Below are positions 1-7,908 of a DNA stretch of 44,532 nucleotides, in pieces (position 1 is the stretch's first letter; every line of letters starts with the position of its first letter). The stretch spans positions 1 to 44,532 of the forward strand of contig NZ_CANRLT010000012.1 of assembly GCF_947631555.1 (NCBI RefSeq), written 5' to 3'. Source of the stretch: an uncultured Mailhella sp. Its GTDB lineage: Bacteria > Desulfobacterota > Desulfovibrionia > Desulfovibrionales > Desulfovibrionaceae. A model generated the notes under the pieces. It ran no database searches, had not been told where the DNA came from, and saw only the letters and a list, made by a program, of their open reading frames with translations. The translations under genes were made by a program, and so were the position numbers.

Positions 1-393
1 ATCACCACATTGCCAGCCGATAAGTTTTCGAGTGTTATGATCAATAGCTTTCCAGATCCAGATGTGATCTTTTTTTTTATTGATATATGAAACCATTTCA
101 TCAACTTCTATTTCTTCAATATTTGCCTGGGATTCATTTTCGACAAATTTGTCATAAAACATTTTTATCCATCTCATAACGCTTTGAGTACTCACGCCGA
201 TAATTTTTCCGATCATAGTCATGGATAGCCCGGAAAGATAAAGAACAAGGGCAAGGATTTTATCCTTCATTGGTTTTCCATGAGGAGTTTCCCGCGTAAA
301 CTGGAATCCACATTCCTTACATTTATAACGTTGAACTCCAGCGACAAACCCATTTTTAACAAAAGCCTCAGAACCACATTTACGGCAATGCAT
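1..393 (-). mobile_element. IS1-family transposase, cut by the window edge
   Basis: Reading leftward from an ATG at 391-393, 131 codons stay open to base 1, so the C-terminus lies outside the window. The protein begins MHCRKCGSEAF and has a second CxxC in YKCKECGF, giving an InsA-like zinc finger at residues 3-32. A helix-turn-helix-like stretch follows (GLSMTMIGKIIGVSTQSVMRW), then the start of the InsB-type DDE domain (VDEMVSYINKKKDHIWIWKAID), where the Asp of VDEM is the likely first catalytic residue. In IS1 itself InsA and InsB are joined by ribosomal frameshifting; here they appear as one continuous frame, as in some IS1 relatives. The region is much richer in A+T than its neighbours. 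The right end of the element should lie between about 394 and 455, but I could not fix its terminal repeat. Confidence 0.85.
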
Positions 394-455
394 CCCGGTA
401 CCCTCCGTTTTTTTTTGAAAGATAGCATAATCTCAAACATTTGTCATTATAAAAG

Positions 456-1682
456 TCAGTGTCTCGTCGTTTCCTGCCCATTGACAGGCCGGTTCAGGCG
501 GGATAGGATTTCTTCGAAGCTCCGGTTGCGAACGTATGTGGCAATATCATTGTCTCCTGCGTTCACCGTTTCCCGGAGCTTCTCTTCGTTCATAAGCTCT
601 ACGGAATAAAGCCGCAGTCCGTCAGGGCTTTCCCTAGCCGTGATCCATACAAAAGCGTCCTGCCCGTTGACATTCAGCGCAGCGACATACTTGTGCATGA
701 TGAGATCAGGACTGTTGTTTTTCCTATCCGGCCCACGTTGTGCCTCTGCCGCCCATTTCCACGCTTGTGCTATATTCTTGGCAATGCCCTTATGCTCAGC
801 GTGCGTAAAGCCATTGTCCAGAGACTTGTTTCTTGCTTTTTCACTGTTCAATTTCCCGCGCTGTTTACTGTTCACCTGAGCCGTGATGCCCTCAATCAGA
901 TTGGGCAAATCCTGTCCTGCTAATTCCTCAAGAGCAATCTCAACATCCTTAGCGGTCACATTGCCTTCAATGCGCGTCACCCTCGACAGAGGCACGCCAA
1001 ATGAATTTTTCTCCTCTTGGGCAAGCTCCTGTCCATAACGTAACCGGCGTGACCTCCTCCGCCTCGGAGGGGACATCTCTTTCAGCTTTTCGATAAGCGC
1101 GTCGGCACCGCCTCCCGGAGGCATAAGGTTCCGCCGTTCCAGTTCGTCGGCGATTTCGTCTATGGCGATACCGCCCTTACTCGCAGGACGGAACAGCTGC
1201 CCCAGCCCCCGGGCACGGAAGTCCTTCACCGCTTCCGGCCAGTCCGTCTTCAGGCTTTCAGGGTCTACCCTGTGCCAGACAAGGTCCCAGAACGGACGCT
1301 CCGCTTCTTCCCGTGCCAGATCTTCTTCCCGCTGTTCTATGTCCTCGACGGCCTGAGCGTACTCCTGCGGCGTCACCAGCCGCCCGTTCTGCGGGTGGAA
1401 CATCATGCCGCGAGTGCTGATTCTGGAATAGAAGTCAGAGGCTTTTTCATACTTGGAGAACGTCGCGGCCAAGCTGTCAATGAGCGACATATTATAGGCC
1501 ACCGCGGATTCTATGGTGTCCCTGTTCCGCACGTCTATGTCGGTCAGGGACGTCGTGCCCTTGACCTCAGCCCGCAGCCCGGGAATGGACTGCATGGCTT
1601 GCCGGAACTCCGCCTCAATTCTGGTGCGCTCGGCGTCGATGGCAGAACGTTCGGCGTCATCTTGAGCCTGTTCCGCCAGCAT
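456..1682 (-). CDS. Phage/island polyvalent-type protein with probable BECR nuclease-like C-terminal domain
   Basis: The 408-residue protein has a charged, probably helical N-terminal half, an Arg-rich linker (PPRRRRSRRLR, about residue 200) and a compact C-terminal domain at about 290-390 (GIAKNIAQAWKWAAEAQRG, then LIMHKYVAALNVNG and FVWITARES). That C-terminus resembles the Barnase-EndoU-ColicinE5/RelE-like (BECR) or LPD domains found at the ends of large phage and conjugative-element polyvalent proteins. I recognise the style but cannot name the family with certainty. Two consecutive TGA codons sit immediately before the ATG, and no Shine-Dalgarno sequence is evident. The gene may therefore be the 3' part of a longer protein broken by recombination. 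It lies between the IS1 element and the aldolase promoter region, marking the edge of accessory DNA. Confidence 0.6.
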   Translation of the reverse strand: MLAEQAQDDAERSAIDAERTRIEAEFRQAMQSIPGLRAEVKGTTSLTDIDVRNRDTIESAVAYNMSLIDSLAATFSKYEKASDFYSRISTRGMMFHPQNGRLVTPQEYAQAVEDIEQREEDLAREEAERPFWDLVWHRVDPESLKTDWPEAVKDFRARGLGQLFRPASKGGIAIDEIADELERRNLMPPGGGADALIEKLKEMSPPRRRRSRRLRYGQELAQEEKNSFGVPLSRVTRIEGNVTAKDVEIALEELAGQDLPNLIEGITAQVNSKQRGKLNSEKARNKSLDNGFTHAEHKGIAKNIAQAWKWAAEAQRGPDRKNNSPDLIMHKYVAALNVNGQDAFVWITARESPDGLRLYSVELMNEEKLRETVNAGDNDIATYVRNRSFEEILSRLNRPVNGQETTRH

Positions 1683-1753
1683 TCATCAAGAGTCAGGAGA
1701 AACAGAAAATTTGATTCTGAACGGCAAAACGCTGCTTTTGCGGGGGAGAGACC

Positions 1754-1782
1754 TTGCTAAAAGTCTCCGCTGCGGATACATA
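1754..1782 (+). promoter_or_regulatory. Candidate sigma70-type promoter for fba
   Basis: TTGCTA (1754-1759) and TACATA (1777-1782) are 17 bases apart, about 60 bases before the fba start. The -10 match is weak. The leader contains a GGGG...CCCC hairpin-like stretch (about 1795-1817). Confidence 0.35.
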
Positions 1783-1842
1783 AAAACATATATCGGGGCG
1801 AAAGTGTTTTTCTCCCCTTATACCAGCTCCCGGAGGGACGCT

Positions 1843-2766
1843 ATGCCTATTACGACTCCCAAAGAAATGTTTGCTCGTGCGTATGCAGAAGGCTACGCCA
1901 TCGGCGCTTTCAACGTCAACAATATGGAAATTATTCAGGGCATCATGCAGGCTGGCGCGGAAGAGCGCTCGCCGCTGATCCTTCAGGTGTCTGCCGGCGC
2001 CCGCAAGTACGCCGGTCAGGTGTATATCATGAAACTCGTGGAAGCCGCGCTTGCGGAATCCGACCTGCCCGTGGTGGTACACCTCGACCATGGCCCGGAT
2101 TTTGAACTGTGCAAAGCCTGCATCGATGGCGGCTTCTCTTCCGTCATGATCGACGGTTCCCATTTCGGCTTTGAAGAAAACATCGCCGTCACCAGGAAGG
2201 TCGTGGAATACGCCCATGATCGCGGTGTGTGGGTCGAGGCCGAACTTGGTCAGCTCGCCGGTGTGGAAGAACACGTCCAGGCCGAACACAGCATCTACAC
2301 GGATCCCGATCAGGCCGTGGAATTCGTCCAGCGCTCCGGCTGTGACTCTCTGGCCATCGCCATCGGAACCAGCCATGGCGCGTATAAGTTCAAGGGCGAA
2401 GCCAGACTTGACTTTGAACGTCTTGACAAGATTTCTTCCATGATGCCCGGCTACCCGCTGGTGCTGCACGGAGCTTCCAGCGTGCCGCAGGAATTTGTGG
2501 CCATGGCCAACCAGTATGGCGCGAAGCTCGGCGATGCCCGCGGCGTGCCGGAAGAAATGCTGCGCAAGGCCGCCAAGTCCGGCGTGTGCAAGATCAATAT
2601 CGACTCCGATATCCGTCTGGCCATGACTGCCAATATCCGCAAATACATGGCCGAACATCCTGACGCCTTTGATCCCCGCGCCTATCTGACGCCCGCCCGT
2701 GAAGCAGTAAAGGGTATGGTGCAGCGCAAGATCCGCAACGTGCTGGGTAGTTCCAACAAGATCTGA
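1843..2766 (+). CDS. fba: Class II fructose-1,6-bisphosphate aldolase
   Basis: This zinc-dependent cytosolic enzyme interconverts fructose-1,6-bisphosphate with dihydroxyacetone phosphate and glyceraldehyde-3-phosphate in glycolysis and gluconeogenesis. The 307-residue protein shows the class II signatures: VHLDHG with catalytic Asp82 and zinc ligand His83, VEAELG around 131-136, GTSHGAYKF with His178, and LHGASSVP with His209. The frame is open further upstream to 1711, but ATG 1843 is chosen because GGAGGG lies just before it and the protein then starts like family members (MPITTPKEMF). The gene stands alone, followed by a strong terminator. It is the first core gene after the accessory left edge. 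Confidence 0.95.
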   Translation: MPITTPKEMFARAYAEGYAIGAFNVNNMEIIQGIMQAGAEERSPLILQVSAGARKYAGQVYIMKLVEAALAESDLPVVVHLDHGPDFELCKACIDGGFSSVMIDGSHFGFEENIAVTRKVVEYAHDRGVWVEAELGQLAGVEEHVQAEHSIYTDPDQAVEFVQRSGCDSLAIAIGTSHGAYKFKGEARLDFERLDKISSMMPGYPLVLHGASSVPQEFVAMANQYGAKLGDARGVPEEMLRKAAKSGVCKINIDSDIRLAMTANIRKYMAEHPDAFDPRAYLTPAREAVKGMVQRKIRNVLGSSNKI

Positions 2767-2792
2767 ACGCTGTCGGCAGACTGAGGGTACAG

Positions 2793-2836
2793 GAACGGCC
2801 TTCGCCTTGCGCGAGGGCCGTTCTTTGCGTTTTTTT
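2793..2836 (+). terminator. Rho-independent terminator of fba
   Basis: An AACGGCC arm and its complement GGCCGTT flank a short loop. They are followed by CTTTGCG and a run of T, about 30 bases after the fba stop. The reverse orientation lacks a T-run. Confidence 0.85.
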
Positions 2837-2870
2837 GTGGATTTGCCGTATCCCCCAGAAAGGGGACAGT

Positions 2871-3905
2871 CTAGCGGCGGATGAAGATTTCCCCCACGAT
2901 GAGGAAGGAGCCGTTTTTGCCGGGCATCCAGTACAGGGCGTGCAGTCCGTCCGTCCAGACGTCTCCAGTGCGGGAGCGTGAAGAAAAGCAGGAGACCCAG
3001 TAGCCCGGCCCCTGAAGGACACGGACATCTTCGGCAAGGCGTTCGTCTGTCCGGAAACTTTTGCGCAGACGGGCGCGCAGGCCGGAGAGCTTTTCCCGAT
3101 TGCCCGCCGGGAAGCGGGCGCGGTCGTACAGCGTGAAGATGGTTTCCCTGGCCTCTTGCCAGTAGCGTATCCATAGTCCGGAGAGGAAGTGTATTTCCTC
3201 GGCATCGCGGTTTTGTACTTCCTGTTCCTCGGGCGGGCAGATGCGATCTTCAAGGGAACACTGTTCACGCGGCTCGGCGCTGGAGAAAAAAACTGACGGG
3301 CCTGCCGGCATTTCCATGCCGGAGGGCGCGGGAAGCGGCGCGGATGAGGACTGGAGTTGTCCTGCCGATGAGGCGAAGGGGACGCCGCCCAGACGTTCGG
3401 CGATAAGCAGCGGCGTACCAGGGGCGAGGACGGAGACGAGTCCGCAGATATCCTCCTGCTCAATGGCCAGACAGCCGCGGGTCTTTATGCCTGCGATGGG
3501 CTGTCCCTTGCTGTGCAGCCAGATGCCGCCGCCGGTCTTTCTGCGGATGCGGTCCACGGGGTTGGGGTAGTTGAGGGCGAAGGCGTGGGGTCCATACTCC
3601 ATGAAGTCCAGCGGCTGTGTGATTTTGCGGGTGATGAAGTAGACGCCTTCCGGGGTTCGCAGGTCTCCCTGCTTCTGCTTGTCGCCTTCCGCCCGGCCAT
3701 GGATGCAGGGAAAAACACGGCTGACAGCGGGCGCGGACTCTCCCCCAAGCTGAAACAGCAGTCCGCGGGATTTGTCCGCCGCAAAGAAGAATCCGGGCGC
3801 GTACGGCGCAAGGCAGGCCGTCCAGTTTGCCAGAAGCGGGACGGGAAACAGGAGCAGCGCCGCCAGGACAAGGAGGGCGAACAAAGGTTTCATGGCCGTG
3901 GGCAC
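2871..3905 (-). CDS. L,D-transpeptidase (YkuD domain), exported
   Basis: A hydrophobic signal segment (MKPLFALLVLAALLLFPVPLLA) precedes a YkuD catalytic domain. The family signature is visible as IWLHSKGQ followed by TRGCLAIEQEDI, which supplies the catalytic His and Cys. Such enzymes cross-link peptidoglycan or attach proteins to it in the periplasm, using tetrapeptide stems. About 150 residues follow the catalytic domain, ending near an aromatic-rich stretch (GDVWTDGLHALYW); I do not recognise this part, which may position the enzyme. A GTG start at 3905 is chosen because GGAGG lies 11 bases before it. The ATG at 3893 is the alternative and adds no domain change. The gene converges with fba and diverges from serS. 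Confidence 0.85.
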   Translation of the reverse strand: MPTAMKPLFALLVLAALLLFPVPLLANWTACLAPYAPGFFFAADKSRGLLFQLGGESAPAVSRVFPCIHGRAEGDKQKQGDLRTPEGVYFITRKITQPLDFMEYGPHAFALNYPNPVDRIRRKTGGGIWLHSKGQPIAGIKTRGCLAIEQEDICGLVSVLAPGTPLLIAERLGGVPFASSAGQLQSSSAPLPAPSGMEMPAGPSVFFSSAEPREQCSLEDRICPPEEQEVQNRDAEEIHFLSGLWIRYWQEARETIFTLYDRARFPAGNREKLSGLRARLRKSFRTDERLAEDVRVLQGPGYWVSCFSSRSRTGDVWTDGLHALYWMPGKNGSFLIVGEIFIRR

Positions 3906-4195
3906 GGGGGCTTTTTCCTCCGGTCTTTTCGTTTTTTTCCTTATAGGGGAAAAGGCTGGACGCGGCAAGGGCGGGATCAGCCCCGGGCCGTATGCAATAA
4001 AGCAGTCGAGTTCTGGCAGTACGTCAGAAAGGTTCCATCTCCTTGCTCTGTGAGGGGCAGTGCTGCGGGTGTCGGGAGTCTAACATTCGCTTCCTCCAGG
4101 CAGCCTTCAAGCATCAGGAAAACGGTTCTGCCCCGGAGCCTGCGCGTGTGGGCGGAAAACGCTTCACCGCCATCCTCATACCCAGAACCGTTGAA

Positions 4196-4224
4196 TTGAC
4201 GCGGCACGGCAATAGGGCTACCAT
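4196..4224 (+). promoter_or_regulatory. Candidate promoter of serS in a 381-bp gap
   Basis: TTGACG (4196-4201) and TACCAT (4219-4224) are 17 bases apart, giving a leader of about 55 bases before serS. A second TTGACA lies at 4239-4244. The rest of the gap 3906-4286 shows no convincing gene; no T-box-like specifier structure was recognised. Confidence 0.5.
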
Positions 4225-4286
4225 TTTTCACCGCTAAATTGACATTCCTGCATCTTTTTCTATCCATTGCCGCAAGGAAGGTTCTC

Positions 4287-5570
4287 ATGCTTGATCTTAA
4301 ACTGCTCCAGAAGCAGCCCGAAGTAGTCGCCAAGGCTCTGGCCGACCGCCATTCCCCGATCACCATCGATGAATTTCTGGAGCTCGATGCCCGACGCCGC
4401 GCAGCCCTTACGGAGGTAGAGACCCTCAAAAGCCGGCGCAACGCGGAATCCGGGGAAGTGGCCCGCCGCAAGCGCGCCGGCGAGGACGCAACGGAGCTTG
4501 TGGCCGAACTTGGCAAGCTCTCTGCCCGTATCAAGGAGCTGGATGCCGAAGCCGACGAAATCAAGGAAAAGGTCTACCAGTGGATGCTGCGTGTGCCCAA
4601 CATCCCAGACGCCTCCGTACCCGTGGGGGTGGATGAGCGTGATAATCCCGAACTGCACCGCTGGGGAAAGCCGCGGGACTTTGGCTTCACCCCGAAGCAG
4701 CACTTCGAAGTGGGAGCCGCTAGAACCGGACTGGACTTCGAGCGCGGCGCCAAGCTTGCCGGTTCCCGGTTCTGCGTGTCTCACGGCGTGTTCGCCCGGC
4801 TGGAACGCGCGCTCATGAATTTCTATCTTGATACGCAGACTACGGAATTCGGCGCGACCGAAATTCTGCCTCCCTTCATGGTCAACGCCGCCACCATGCA
4901 GGGTACGGGTCAGCTTCCCAAGTTCGAGGAAGACCTCTTCAAGATGCCGGCCTGGGATTACTACCTCATACCCACCGCAGAAGTGCCTGTCACCAATCTT
5001 CACGCCGGAGAAATTCTCGAAGAAAGCCAGCTCCCCCTGCGCTATACCGCAGGTACGCCGTGCTTCCGCTCGGAGGCCGGTTCCGCCGGCAAGGACGTGC
5101 GGGGACTCATCCGTCAGCACCAGTTCATCAAGGTGGAAATGGTGCGTTTCGCACATCCCGGCAAGTCCTGGGAAGAACTGGAGCATATGCGCCGCTGTGC
5201 CGAAATACTCCTGGAGAAGCTGGAACTTCCCTACCGCACCATCACCCTGTGTACCGGTGACATGGGCTTCGGCTCCGCCAAGACCTACGATGTGGAAGTC
5301 TGGCTGCCCGGACAGAACGTCTACCGTGAAATTTCGTCCTGTTCCAACTGTGTGGACTTTCAGGCCCGCCGTGCCAATATCCGCTTCCGTCCCAAGGGCG
5401 GAGGCAAGCCCGAATTCGTGCATACGCTCAACGGTTCAGGGCTGCCTACTGGCCGTTCGCTGGTGGCCGTCATCGAAAACTATCAGGAAGAAGACGGCTC
5501 CATCGTCATTCCGAAGGTGCTCCGGCCCTACATGGGCGGACTGGAAGTGATCCGTCCCGATCAGCAGTAA
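4287..5570 (+). CDS. serS: Seryl-tRNA synthetase
   Basis: This class II synthetase charges tRNA-Ser and tRNA-Sec with serine in the cytosol. The 427 residues match the usual family length. The N-terminal quarter is a long antiparallel coiled coil (about residues 25-105, rich in Glu, Lys and Arg) that binds the tRNA long arm. The catalytic core has motif 2 as [19 protein letters not shown] and motif 3 as [21 protein letters not shown] 4287 is chosen because AAGGAAGG lies just upstream and MLDLKLLQ is the expected start; an in-frame upstream extension (from 4239) has no support. It is monocistronic, with a terminator hairpin shared with the convergent TPR operon. Confidence 0.97.
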   Translation: MLDLKLLQKQPEVVAKALADRHSPITIDEFLELDARRRAALTEVETLKSRRNAESGEVARRKRAGEDATELVAELGKLSARIKELDAEADEIKEKVYQWMLRVPNIPDASVPVGVDERDNPELHRWGKPRDFGFTPKQHFEVGAARTGLDFERGAKLAGSRFCVSHGVFARLERALMNFYLDTQTTEFGATEILPPFMVNAATMQGTGQLPKFEEDLFKMPAWDYYLIPTAEVPVTNLHAGEILEESQLPLRYTAGTPCFRSEAGSAGKDVRGLIRQHQFIKVEMVRFAHPGKSWEELEHMRRCAEILLEKLELPYRTITLCTGDMGFGSAKTYDVEVWLPGQNVYREISSCSNCVDFQARRANIRFRPKGGGKPEFVHTLNGSGLPTGRSLVAVIENYQEEDGSIVIPKVLRPYMGGLEVIRPDQQ

Positions 5571-5596
5571 ACGAAAAGGTTCAGTTATCCACCAAA

Positions 5597-5630
5597 CAGA
5601 AAAGGCCCCCGCCATGCGAGAGCCTTTCTG
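5597..5630. terminator. Hairpin between convergent serS and TPR operon
   Basis: CAGAAAAGGC and GCCTTTCTG form a stem between the two convergent stops. T-rich stretches follow in both directions but are weak, so a bidirectional terminator is likely rather than certain. Confidence 0.65.
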
Positions 5631-5648
5631 CATTTCGGGCGAAAGCGT

Positions 5649-6284
5649 TTACTTCTGTTCGGCCACGGCTTTTTTGAGTTCCTTCCAGTAATCGTCGGAC
5701 ACGTCATAGCCGAACTCGGCGGCCTTTTCCGCGTATTCCTTGGCCTTGACCGCATCGCCGAGAGCCAGACACGCCAGCGAGAGGTTGTTCCAGGCCGGGC
5801 CGAAGGCGGGTTCCTGCTGGATGACCATCTTGCTCATTTCCATGCTCTTTTCGTACTCGCCCTTCATGTAGAGAGCGGAAGCAAAGCTGGCGCGAGCCTG
5901 CACAAATTTGGGATCCCAGGTCAGAGCCTTGTGCAGGGCGGTAATGGCTTCGTCGACTTCGCCGCGCTGAAGGTGTACGAAGCCGATATTGCCCCAGGCC
6001 ACGGGGAACTTGGGGCGGACTTCGGCGGCTTCCCTGTTGTACTGCATACAGCCGTCCAGGTCGCCGCGGCGCAGGCACAGTCCACCCAGCTGAACGAAGG
6101 CTTCGGCCAGATGGGGAGACTGGCGCACGGCGTTCAGGAAGCATTCCTCGGCCTCGGTATAGTCGCCCAGAGAGAGCATGGCCACGCCAAGGTTGTAGTG
6201 ATGGATGGCGCACTTCGGATCCTTGGAGATCTCTTCCTGAAGATCGTGGACGTATTCGTGGATATCGGTATAGCGGTCTTTCAT
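5649..6284 (-). CDS. TPR-repeat protein, last gene of a coupled three-gene operon
   Basis: The 211-residue protein consists almost entirely of tetratricopeptide repeats, for example CAIHHYNLGVAMLSLGDY, FVQLGGLCLRRGDLD, WGNIGFVHLQRGEVDEA and WNNLSLACLALGD. There are about five repeats between residues 24 and 195. No signal peptide or membrane segment is seen, so it is probably cytosolic. Such proteins act as interaction scaffolds; the specific partner cannot be read from the sequence. Its ATG overlaps the stop of the upstream gene (ATGA), implying translational coupling with the 133-residue protein and the cysteine-cluster protein. Confidence 0.85.
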   Translation of the reverse strand: MKDRYTDIHEYVHDLQEEISKDPKCAIHHYNLGVAMLSLGDYTEAEECFLNAVRQSPHLAEAFVQLGGLCLRRGDLDGCMQYNREAAEVRPKFPVAWGNIGFVHLQRGEVDEAITALHKALTWDPKFVQARASFASALYMKGEYEKSMEMSKMVIQQEPAFGPAWNNLSLACLALGDAVKAKEYAEKAAEFGYDVSDDYWKELKKAVAEQK

Positions 6285-6682
6285 CGGATAACGCCTTCTT
6301 TCTTTAGAAGTTCATGATACCAGGCGGCAAATTCGTAGGCGCCCAAAAATTTTTCCTGCTTGTTCACCACGCCCACGGCGGCTTCCAGCGCACCCTGAAT
6401 AAAGGCTTCGCTCGGGCCGGCTGCGCCGGAGAGCTGCGCTTCACAGTTTCTGGACTTGACAAATTCCTGAAGGAGCTGCTGTGCCGTCCGTTTGGTAACG
6501 TCGGTGCGGATTTCTATGGGGTCGTTGGGTTCAGGGAAGGGATCCCATTGCTCGTAGCCAATGCGGTCGATGAACTTGCGCCGCCTGGGAGGGATGCGCT
6601 CATAAAGCTCGCGCTTCAGTTTTTCTTCCTCAGCGGTCAGTTCCCGGGGCTTTTCACCGCGCAGAAGGGGAGCGATGCTCAT
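6281..6682 (-). CDS. Conserved-looking protein of unknown function (133 aa)
   Basis: I do not recognise a family. The protein is soluble-looking and charged, with a basic N-terminal third (RELYERIPPRRRKFIDRIGYEQWDPFPEP) and a helical C-terminal half ending in FAAWYHELLKKEGVIR. It has one cysteine (SRNCEAQ), so it does not look like a metal protein. It overlaps both neighbours by four bases (ATGA at each junction), so the three genes are almost certainly co-translated and probably work together. A partner role for the TPR or cysteine-cluster protein is inference only. Confidence 0.75.
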   Translation of the reverse strand: MSIAPLLRGEKPRELTAEEEKLKRELYERIPPRRRKFIDRIGYEQWDPFPEPNDPIEIRTDVTKRTAQQLLQEFVKSRNCEAQLSGAAGPSEAFIQGALEAAVGVVNKQEKFLGAYEFAAWYHELLKKEGVIR

Positions 6683-7353
6683 AGCTGCTCCCGCGGGGCG
6701 GCACCAACGCCCAGATAGGCGTCATCATATTTGGTGGTCAGCGCCATGGAAACAGGCACATAGACGCGGTGCAGCTCTCGAAAGCGTGAACCCACGACGG
6801 CACCGATGCGCCGGCTCATGTCGGCCAGGCGATCCTGAATGCGGTCGAGGGCTACCGTGGGATAGGACGCGCCCTTCTGAAAATGACATTGCCCGCAGAC
6901 GTGGGCCTTGCCGTGGATGACGGTCGGCACGCCGTAGAGACGGCAGGTGATGGGCCGGTGTTCGTAGAGCAGGCAGGTGTCGTCGAGTCCCAGAAGCGGA
7001 CAGCGGACGCGCTCTTTTGCGGCCTCTGTAAAAATCTCCTCATCGGACACGCCCTGCTGCGCCTGCTTGAAATAATGGTGCTTCAGCCGGGTGAGCTGGC
7101 GATCCGCGTCACTGGCCGCCTGAAGCACGGCGGAACGGCGGATGCCAAAGTCGAATTCCCTGTTGAAGGCGCGGTTCAGGGCCATGGCTTCCACCAGAGA
7201 GAGATCGAAAGCCGCGTGGCAGCACTCGCTGCAGCCGCTTTTGCAGGCCACTTCCGCAGGATACTGTTCCCGCACGCGGTTGAAGAGCTGATCCGCCTGC
7301 GCAGCGAGGCGGTCATATTCCTGAAAAACAGCGTCCAATTCCGTGCCGGTCAT
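6679..7353 (-). CDS. YkgJ-family cysteine-cluster protein
   Basis: The 224-residue protein carries the YkgJ/CxxCxxCC pattern. CKSGCSECCHAAFDLSLVEA lies at about residues 36-55, and a second group follows: CPLLGLDDTCLLYEHRPITCRLYGVP, then VCGQCHF. In this family the conserved Cys residues are thought to bind a metal or an Fe-S cluster; the reaction is unknown. ATG 7353 is chosen because GGGAAGC precedes it and the frame upstream runs through a terminator-like hairpin. It is the first gene of the coupled operon with the 133-residue protein and the TPR protein. Confidence 0.85.
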   Translation of the reverse strand: MTGTELDAVFQEYDRLAAQADQLFNRVREQYPAEVACKSGCSECCHAAFDLSLVEAMALNRAFNREFDFGIRRSAVLQAASDADRQLTRLKHHYFKQAQQGVSDEEIFTEAAKERVRCPLLGLDDTCLLYEHRPITCRLYGVPTVIHGKAHVCGQCHFQKGASYPTVALDRIQDRLADMSRRIGAVVGSRFRELHRVYVPVSMALTTKYDDAYLGVGAAPREQL

Positions 7354-7371
7354 GATGCTTCCCGATACTGT

Positions 7372-7410
7372 TATTAAGAAAAGCGCCGGATGAGCCATCC
7401 CCATCCGGCG
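7372..7410 (-). terminator. Intrinsic terminator downstream of the ferredoxin gene
   Basis: A perfect 9-bp stem (CGCCGGATG / CATCCGGCG) is followed on the minus strand by CTTTTCTTAAT. It lies 144 bases after the ferredoxin stop and only about 20 bases before the cysteine-cluster gene start, so it could also limit read-through into that operon. Confidence 0.75.
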
Positions 7411-7553
7411 GCAAAAAAACGCATCAGACTCTCCGCCTGCAGGCACACCCGAAGGCGGAAGCATTGCTCCTGCAAGGATACGGGAACGCAAGAACGCCCC
7501 CGAACGTTCTCATGATGAAAGCCGTTCTTTGACCCCTGCAGCAGCGCTGTGCG

Positions 7554-7742
7554 TTAGTCTTCCACGATAGCGATAGCGCCCTGTTCGCAGACGCCGGAGC
7601 AGGATTCGCAGCCCAGGCATTCTTCAGCATTCACGGGATTGCTCTTGCCGTCCTGCATTTCCCATACGGAAACAGGGCAGATGTCCACACACTGGCCGCA
7701 GCCGATGCACTTGTCAGCGTCAAAGTCGATCTTGTAGCTCAT
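7554..7742 (-). CDS. Small 2[4Fe-4S] ferredoxin
   Basis: The 62-residue protein has two ferredoxin cluster motifs: CIGCGQCVDICP (residues 13-24) and CLGCESCSGVC (residues 42-52). Each is of the CxxCxxCxxxC type, and the first ends in Pro. It is a soluble low-potential electron carrier of the kind abundant in anaerobes. GGAGG lies 7 bases before ATG 7742, so the in-frame codons upstream (to 7754) are not used. It has its own promoter and a terminator, hence a monocistronic unit. Its redox partner cannot be inferred from the neighbours. Confidence 0.95.
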   Translation of the reverse strand: MSYKIDFDADKCIGCGQCVDICPVSVWEMQDGKSNPVNAEECLGCESCSGVCEQGAIAIVED

Positions 7743-7840
7743 AACAGCCTCCACAGGTGTGCCCCCGAACCTTGCCCGGACAGGGGACGTTTTAATGATT
7801 TCTCAGTAAGCAGACAGTTTTCCGAGTATCTGTCGTTTGT

Positions 7841-7869
7841 TGGATAGCCTGCCGGCCAGGCGCTGTCAA
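7841..7869 (-). promoter_or_regulatory. Promoter of the ferredoxin gene
   Basis: On the minus strand a consensus TTGACA (7864-7869) and TATCCA (7841-7846) are 17 bases apart, predicting a leader of about 90 bases. Confidence 0.7.
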
Positions 7870-7908
7870 GCGTGATTCCTGCCTTTTTCCGGGAGGTTCG
7901 CGCTACGC

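Noticed and set aside
3906..4286. T-box leader of serS
   Set aside because: No specifier loop or T-box-like sequence is visible; T-boxes are not expected in this lineage.
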